This document shows positions 55,005-60,204 of a stretch of 60,204 bases of DNA, piece by piece (the first letter of the stretch is position 1; each line of letters begins with the position of its first letter). Origin of the DNA: an uncultured Alphaproteobacteria bacterium. Lineage in GTDB: Bacteria > Pseudomonadota > Alphaproteobacteria > UBA9655. The stretch spans positions 1 through 60,204 of the forward strand of contig CALBSK010000016.1 in NCBI GenBank assembly GCA_937967795.1, written 5' to 3'. The notes under the pieces were generated by a model. That model saw only the letters and a program-made list of their open reading frames with translations. It was not told where the DNA came from and did not search any database. The translations under genes and the position numbers were made by a program.

Positions 55005-57130
55005 TTAACAATATCGGCGGGTGTGTTTGGAGAAACTGTTTGAAGAGTTTTGAGAGTTCTCTTGAACTGCTTAAACTCGGCTCTTAAAGTAGGGAGAGAA
55101 CCTGAATAGGCATCTATTTTTTGTCTGCAATAATTTATAAGTCTCTGTGCCCCTTCCGTTTTCATATAATGGGTGAGATAATGATTAAGTCCTTCAGCAA
55201 GATCTCCAACAACCACTTTAGCTCGATCACTGACTCCAGCTTTAAAGTCAATACTTGGGTCTCTGACATATTGGGCTCTACTTATACAGTTGAGTACGTG
55301 TTGTCTATTAAAAGGGTAAGGCCCTTCTTGTTGGGGTTGAGGTAGAGAAGAAACACGCATAGTATTCGCCTGAAGAAAAGAGAGAAGATGAGTTGCGCTG
55401 GAGGAAAGATTAAGATTTACACCTCCTTGTTGAGCTTCTCGGAGTAAAGTATTCAATCTCGCAGAAGGCTGAGGGTTTCCTCCTTGAGTGACAATAAGAG
55501 ATAACGCTTCTTGCAATTGAGCTTCATCTGTAAATAACTTTGTCATTTCATTCAATAGATCAAAAAAAAGACGACCTCTTTGGTTTCGTATATCTAATGC
55601 AAAATCAGAAGTCGCTAGGACCACTTTTACAGACGAATTTTGAAAGAGTTTATCAATCGCAAAGGCATTGATAATATCTTCTTTAGGTCCCCGGGGGTCT
55701 CCAAATCCTGGACAATCCCAATAGAAAGTATTGTTTGCTTGATCAAACCATAAGTTTGGAATAGTCGTTCCTACAGCAGCTCCCCCACCAATATTAAACC
55801 CAGGCAAAGGTTGATCTGCATGAAGACGCAAATATCCGTCTTGATCTTCTTGTGCGTGAAGATCCCCAGCTAAGCTATGAATAAAAGTTGTTTTCCCACT
55901 TCCTGTAGGACCAAGTACAATAACCGATCCTGAGGAATTTGAATGAAGAGTTGCCGTATCTTCTGTTTTCTGAACAATATCTCGAATATTCTTTTGCAAG
56001 GCGAGAGCTTCAAGAATGTTTTGATCGTTTGAAACAATACGGGGCGCAAAAGCTCCCATGCCAGGAATACTTCTGATGACTGCTGGAGCAATAATTTCTA
56101 TAGTATTTTGAATATCTCCAAGTTTTTTCCATTTCTCAAGGCGTCTATTTGTTGCCTCTTGCACTGAAATCATCTGATAGAGTCCTTCTGGTAATTGACC
56201 ATTGGGAACTTGGACTTGAGAAATAAAATTGAGCCTTCTTTCTGGCTTATAAGATGCAATAAAAAAGCCAACCTGAGATTGTTGCTGCCTCCACAACTCC
56301 TGCGTTAGGTGAGGTAAATAGATATGATTGCCATCACTGTAAATAAGACTCCCATCCTTCTTACTTGGTAGCCCTTCATCTTCTGCTAAGTCGCGTATGA
56401 AGTTATATTCCCCACGATACGCGTCCTTAGGTTGAGAAAGGTCATTTGCAAAAGCAAAGGGCTCTACATAGATAATGTGATAGCCTGGATGAGTTGGAAT
56501 GTCATCATCTCGAACCGAGATTGTTCTGGTATACTGCTGTTGACTCCTTGGGTTAAGCCATCCCTGCCGTTTCGTCCGTGTTTGGTAAACCTTGTCTCCA
56601 TCAAAATAGTATCCCTCAGGCGTTTCTACCCCTGGATCTATTAAAGTATGGGGAAGATCAATTTGTCGCTGGAAAACTTTCACGGACCTCTGGGCATTTA
56701 ATAAGGCCTTCACCGTTAAGGTTGCTAAGTTTTTCGCATTTTCTCGATCTTCTTGAAAGTCCCATTGACCCTGTAAAGGATACTGTGGAGGAAGAAGCAC
56801 TGCAATCGGGTGGTTATTACCGCTGTAGTCAACCGTACACCGAATACGTTCTCGAGCTGTTCCCCAATTTTGAGGAAGAGGATCAGATGGATTCAGCGTA
56901 TTAAGGTGAGGAGGTAAAAATGGTTCGAATTCAGACTGAATATTTTGTAACTCTAAGTCAACTGAGCCTTGTATAAGCGTGCCTGCTCGTGTAATGTTAA
57001 ACCTGCCTTTTGGATGGCCTTGTGCGGGTCTTGTAATATCTCCAACAAGTTCAAACTCATCCATGGCCCTTGCGGGCATTGTTTGTGTCAAAAGAATAGT
57101 TAATAACAATAGACCCTTACACTTCATCAA
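54989..57130 (-). pseudogene. GTPase/collagen-like family copy 3, N-terminal part (split by IS)
   Basis: The frame holds 713 codons, the last few (KNPYS) from the IS. A signal peptide (MKCKGLLLLTILLTQTMPAR-A) is followed by MDEFELVGDITRPAQGHPKG, so it lacks the His/Asn/Gly-rich stretch of copies 1 and 2. The beta-rich domain and GTPase are complete: G1 GPTGSGKTT near 410, G3 WDCPGFGDPRG near 478, G4-like VTQGG. Similarity to copies 1 and 2 is strong but clearly below identity throughout, so this copy did not share in the conversion. The truncated product could still be exported, as head only. Confidence 0.8.
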
Positions 57131-57402
57131 TATTCCCCCTGTTTCTAAAAAACTATTTAATCTTATACTTAAGAAACTATTTTAAGGAATCCAGCAAGTC
57201 AAATAAAAATTTAACAAGCCATAAACCCTCTACTTCGTATAAGGAAGCCACTCGGCTTTGTTCGGAACACTATTTTCTCCCGCTAATGTTGGAGATTTTA
57301 TAAGAATATTTATTAGTGCAGGGGGTAGAATCAGAAGGAGAAATTGGATATGATATTTAAAAAGAGCCTTAAATTCAATCACTTGTTTCCGCCGCCGTAA
57401 AG

Positions 57403-57510
57403 GTTGCGCTCATGGGAGATCGATTTTATGGAACGTCCGATCTCAGAAGTTATTGCGCACGACAAGGATGGAAGTATTTCTTACATTTAAAGAATGAATC
57501 TTCTTGCTGA
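57403..57510 (+). pseudogene. Transposase fragment (IS4-type)
   Basis: The 35 codons VALMGDRFYGTSDLRSYCARQGWKYFLHLKNE... end at TGA 57508. 'ADRgFgt..L...c...gW.Y..RlK.N' is a conserved stretch of IS4-type transposases around the second catalytic Asp (here D in MGDRFYG). No flanking transposase sequence or IS ends could be recognised. The rest of 57131-57716 holds no gene I can support. Confidence 0.6.
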
Positions 57511-57642
57511 AGTGAAGGACAAGGATAAATCCCAATAGGAAAGTATTTCATTTTTATGTTTCAAAAGCATTCGCAAACGGATCCACAAAAAAGAGGAAAC
57601 TAAACTTCCCTTTCTGCTTTCCTTGCAAAACATCCGTAAAGG

Positions 57643-57712
57643 GCAAGGAAGCCTTTAAAGCTATTACCAATCAACTCACAAGAAAACCAAAATACTTTTC
57701 AGGCTTCCTTGC
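57643..57712. repeat. Inverted repeat near the 57717-57905 gene
   Basis: GCAAGGAAGCCT (57643-57654) and AGGCTTCCTTGC (57701-57712) are a perfect 12-bp inverted repeat with 46 bases between. The second arm ends five bases beyond the stop of the minus-strand gene. It may form a 3' hairpin or be an old IS end. Confidence 0.4.
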
Positions 57713-57716
57713 GCGG

Positions 57717-57905
57717 TTAGTCTCTAATTTCAGCCTGCATCAGGCTCTTTTTTAATTCAAGACAACCTACCTTCAGATCTGAAACGGCTATATCCAATCT
57801 AAGGATTTCTTTCTCAACCCGATCAACGGCAATCAAAAAAGTTTGCAGTTTTGGATCAAAGTCTTTGAGAAATGCTTCGGAAATGTATATGCTGTCTTCA
57901 GCCAT
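57717..57905 (-). CDS. Small acidic protein of unknown function
   Basis: The 62 residues begin MAEDSIYISEAFLKDFDPKL and continue as a helix with heptad-like hydrophobics. A strong AAGGAG stands 6-7 bases before the ATG. It is in the same direction as traD, 222 bases downstream of it. A possible operator (TATCCC-ATGG-GGGATA at 57973-57988, and GTTATCC/GGATAAC at 57943 and 57984) lies in its upstream region. No family is recognised; small element-borne regulator or accessory protein is a guess. Confidence 0.5.
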   Translation of the reverse strand: MAEDSIYISEAFLKDFDPKLQTFLIAVDRVEKEILRLDIAVSDLKVGCLELKKSLMQAEIRD

Positions 57906-58126
57906 GATTAACTCCTTCTTAGTTAGTTGTGGTCAGCGGCACAATGGTGTTATCCGCACTGTTGTGTCGCGCTATCCCATGGGGGATAACTTCTTTACGG
58001 TAATCTTTTCTTTTATCTCAGGCAAGAAAAAAATTCCAAAATGAATTCTTAAAATAGATTTTTAATATGGTCTTTAAAATTTTTACACTGTAAAAGCTCT
58101 TTAAACACATTGAGAACTCATTGTCT
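57906..58126. promoter_or_regulatory. Upstream region of the small acidic gene with nested inverted repeats
   Basis: Two overlapping inverted repeats are seen: TATCCC and GGGATA around ATGG (57973-57988), and GTTATCC (57943) with GGATAAC (57984-57990). They sit 38-85 bases before the ATG at 57905, where an operator or promoter would be. Nothing coding is seen. Confidence 0.35.
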
Positions 58127-58594
58127 TTAGGAATGAGTTTCCAATTCTTGAATAGTGGCCTTATGAGGCTCCAGAATTTCTTTTAGCTTTTTGAGGTGAG
58201 CATACCCTTCCCATTCTTTACGAAGAGTATTCCATTTAAGTCCCAGCGATTTAAGGGAAATTCTTATCTCCTTAGGAGATGACGATTCAAATTTCACTAT
58301 AACAGGGACTTTCTGAATTTTTTCCGATGAAAATGCGACTCCCCCTTTATGGGACCAGGCTTCCATTTGTTTTTGATCTGTTTCTTTTTCTTTAAGGAAA
58401 AGAAAAGCTCCTAGTAGAGCATTTATTTCCCAATTCTCTAAATTTGCTTTTGCGGCAAGTCCTCCAATCTCAATTAATCTTCTCGTTCTCTTTTTACGCT
58501 CTTGGGCGTTTAAGGAGGCTTCCAGTTGTTTAAGACGATTTTTCCTCTGCTCAAGATTCTTTTTACGCTTTTCAATAAGGTTTGTGGTTGTCAT
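58127..58594 (-). CDS. traD: Ti-type conjugal transfer protein TraD
   Basis: This 155-residue protein has a basic, Lys/Arg/Gln-rich N-terminal helix (EKRKKNLEQRKNRLKQLEAS) and the family hallmark RKKRTRRLIEIGGLAAKANL followed by LLGAFLFL, which matches the small TraD of Ti and related plasmids ('RtRrLIelGGLvaKAgL'). That protein works next to TraA at oriT; its exact role is not settled. The C-terminal half (VPVIVKFESSSPKEI, LKSLGLKWNTLRKEWEGYAH) is an additional domain resembling DUF-like strands seen in element proteins. It is divergent from the traA gene at 58833, the usual tra gene order around an oriT. Confidence 0.8.
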   Translation of the reverse strand: MTTTNLIEKRKKNLEQRKNRLKQLEASLNAQERKKRTRRLIEIGGLAAKANLENWEINALLGAFLFLKEKETDQKQMEAWSHKGGVAFSSEKIQKVPVIVKFESSSPKEIRISLKSLGLKWNTLRKEWEGYAHLKKLKEILEPHKATIQELETHS

Positions 58595-58832
58595 GCGTTA
58601 CTCCCATGGAAGAACTGTTTTATTTTAATAATGAAGAAAGATAAACTTATCTGCAAGAAGCAAATTTAGAAAAGATGAAAATTATAAGTAATTTATAAAA
58701 ACTAAATCTCTTAAAAACCGCCGAAGGCGTTATAGAATAATTCGAAGAATTTTTTCTATACGCAATATGTGTTGTGAACAACACTGCTTTCTGATAGGAT
58801 GATATAATCAACCTAGGATCAATCAAACTCTT
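58595..58832. other. traD-traA divergent intergenic region, oriT candidate
   Basis: The region holds short inverted repeats: GTGTTGT-GA-ACAACAC (58769-58784), AATTCGAAGAATT (around 58740) and GCCGAAGGC (around 58722). oriT of Ti-type systems lies between divergent tra genes like these. No nick consensus could be matched by eye. No other gene is seen here. Confidence 0.4.
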
Positions 58833-60204
58833 ATGGCCATTCAATTTGCTCGTTGTGAATTTGTTTCAAGAAGTACGGGAGGTAATGCTTGCCGTAAGGC
58901 TTCTTATAATCAGCGAGATACTTTAAGATGTGAGAGAACAGGAGAAATTTTTTCCTTTAAGGAAAGAGGGGGGAATGTTCATCATGAAATCCTTTTGCCT
59001 GGTGGTGTTGATATGCGCTTTCAAAATAGTTCCGTGTTATGGAATGAAGCCGAAAAATGCGAGAAGCGAAGAGACAGCCAGGTGGCTAAAGAGTTTGTCA
59101 TTGCTCTTCCTGATGATGAAAAAGTGAGTTTTGAAGATCGGGTTGAGCTTAGTAGGCGATTTGCTCGAATTTTTGTTGAAAAGGGCGTCGCTGTTCAGTT
59201 GGACATTCATGAACCACATGATGGAGAGAAAAACTGGCATACCCATTTTTTGGTCACGACAAGGCGATTTTCAGAAGACGGTCAAGCATTTTTTTCAAAG
59301 AAAGCTACAGATTTAGATCCGGTCTGTCGAAAAGGCTTTGTGGTAGAAGGCGATCTTTGGGGAGAAATTTGGCGGGATCTACAAAATGCTTATTTTGAAG
59401 AAAGGGGCTATGATTTAAGGGTTGATCCTATTGGGGTGGTGGCTCAAGAGCATTTAGGTCCTGTCAGAATGCGCCATCATATGAATGAAGCCCTTCTTAG
59501 ATCTCAGATGCTTCAGAAAGCCAATGAGAAACTTTCACAAGATCCAAGTACCGTGATTGAAACTCTCACGCAAACGCGAGCGGTTTTTACAAGCAAAGAT
59601 GTTGAGGTCTTTCTCAATAAACATGTGCCTTTTCAGGAGAGAGAAGGACTTCTGAAGAAGGTTTTAAGTCATACGGCGGTTATTCCTTTGTATGATCAAG
59701 AACGTGGCCATGAGACAGGTTATTTTACAACCCATGAGGTGAGAGCTGAGGAAGAAAAGCTTATTCGCTTTGCTGATAGGATTGCAGGGAAGTCGAGAAG
59801 GGGGCTTGATCGTGCTGTTGCTATGATGGAAGAAAAAGTTTTAGCTCAAGGAATTGGGCTAAGTGTTGAGCAGCGTGCTGCCTATGACCATTGTGTGAAT
59901 GTGGATCAAAACCTTTGCCTTCTTCAAGGACGGGCAGGCGTTGGCAAGAGCACGGTTTTAAATCCTATTCGGGTTGCCCATGAAGAAAAGGGCTTCCGGG
60001 TCTTAGGGCTCGCTCCTACCCACAAAGTGGCCATGGATTTAAAAGAAGACGGGTTTAACGATGCCAAAACATGCCATGCCTTTTTATTTGCTTTTAAAAA
60101 TGGCCGAGAAACTCTGAACTCAAATACGCTTGTTGTGGTGGATGAAGCTGGTATGTTGGGGACAGAGCTTTCTGTTGAGTTGTTTCATGCCATTAAGAAG
60201 GCTG
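58833..60204 (+). CDS. traA: Second Ti-type TraA relaxase-helicase, 5' part (runs off the right edge)
   Basis: From ATG 58833 an open frame continues to the end of the window (457 codons). The N-terminal MobA/MobL relaxase (MAIQFARCEFVSRSTGGNAC) has the metal-binding histidines in NWHTHFLVTTRR near residue 134. The helicase region begins near ~350, with Walker A GRAGVGKST near 367 and Walker B VVVDEAGML near 435. It differs from the TraA at 11528 in the start motif and domain sequence and so comes from another lineage of conjugative element. It is divergent from traD. The missing C-terminus may or may not carry a primase module. Confidence 0.9.
   Translation, partial: MAIQFARCEFVSRSTGGNACRKASYNQRDTLRCERTGEIFSFKERGGNVHHEILLPGGVDMRFQNSSVLWNEAEKCEKRRDSQVAKEFVIALPDDEKVSFEDRVELSRRFARIFVEKGVAVQLDIHEPHDGEKNWHTHFLVTTRRFSEDGQAFFSKKATDLDPVCRKGFVVEGDLWGEIWRDLQNAYFEERGYDLRVDPIGVVAQEHLGPVRMRHHMNEALLRSQMLQKANEKLSQDPSTVIETLTQTRAVFTSKDVEVFLNKHVPFQEREGLLKKVLSHTAVIPLYDQERGHETGYFTTHEVRAEEEKLIRFADRIAGKSRRGLDRAVAMMEEKVLAQGIGLSVEQRAAYDHCVNVDQNLCLLQGRAGVGKSTVLNPIRVAHEEKGFRVLGLAPTHKVAMDLKEDGFNDAKTCHAFLFAFKNGRETLNSNTLVVVDEAGMLGTELSVELFHAIKKA

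Noticed and set aside
58930..59316. Small plus-strand frames with a signal-peptide-like start (MFIMKSFCLVVLICAF...)
   Set aside because: They lie in another frame of the second TraA gene, whose relaxase motifs are unmistakable.

Overview
The window looks like accessory, mobile-element-rich DNA from an intracellular alphaproteobacterium, most plausibly a Holosporales/Paracaedibacter-like or Rickettsiales-like symbiont. The basis is its low GC, the Ti-type TraA and TraD conjugation genes (as in Rickettsiales amplified genetic elements), many insertion sequences and gene fragments, and an unusual density of exported proteins with eukaryote-directed domains (ankyrin, LRR, patatin, Ulp1-like protease, deaminase, GTPase, TPR). 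The taxon is inferred; there is no rRNA or other marker gene here.

Layout. 1-8.6 kb: the start of a DUF72 gene, a small exported charged protein, a GNAT acetyltransferase with a TPR scrap behind it, an exported protein with a HicA-like C-terminus, and two tandem exported proteins with deaminase-type motifs. 8.6-11.4 kb: the most divergent member of an exported GTPase/collagen-like family. 11.5-16.8 kb: a 1755-residue TraA relaxase-helicase fused to a primase/Toprim-like C-terminus, with a repeat-bearing upstream region. 17.1-21.1 kb: an IS3-family element truncating a LysR gene, an MFS transporter, and an IS5-family element inserted just before the transporter's stop codon. 21.2-31.7 kb: a two-gene membrane coiled-coil module, an exported GNAT, a 2352-residue multidomain effector, integrase debris with a damaged copy of the two-gene module, and a TumE/TumA-type toxin-antitoxin locus whose toxin is frameshifted. 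31.7-39.2 kb: an exported TPR protein with a second HicA-like C-terminus, other exported or unknown proteins, an RHH/BRO pair, and a tyrosine integrase next to a 3' fragment of tRNA-Lys(CTT), which marks an attachment site. 39.4-57.1 kb: a filamentous-haemagglutinin-like giant followed by three tandem GTPase/collagen-like genes, two sharing a ~2 kb tract that looks identical and the third split by an IS5-family element. 57.4-60.2 kb: transposase debris, a small acidic protein, and a divergent traD/traA pair running off the right edge.

How it fits together. Three layers are visible. The first is conjugative/integrative machinery: two TraA genes, TraD, the integrase and the att site. The second is an arsenal of proteins with N-terminal signal peptides, many ending in the same 'A-M-[DE]-acidic' junction, whose domains (GTPase, deaminase, lipase, deconjugating protease, acetyltransferase, RNase-like) make sense outside the bacterial cell, presumably in a host. 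The third is active turnover: fresh IS insertions that can be removed in silico to restore frame, frameshifts in homopolymers, gene-conversion-like identity between paralogues, and fragments of older elements.

The strongest candidate for an undescribed system is the exported GTPase/'GTSDI'/collagen-like family at 8.6-11.4 kb and 45.7-57.1 kb. Its heads are conserved, in one pair apparently homogenised, while its Gly-rich tails differ. No function can be read directly from the sequence.
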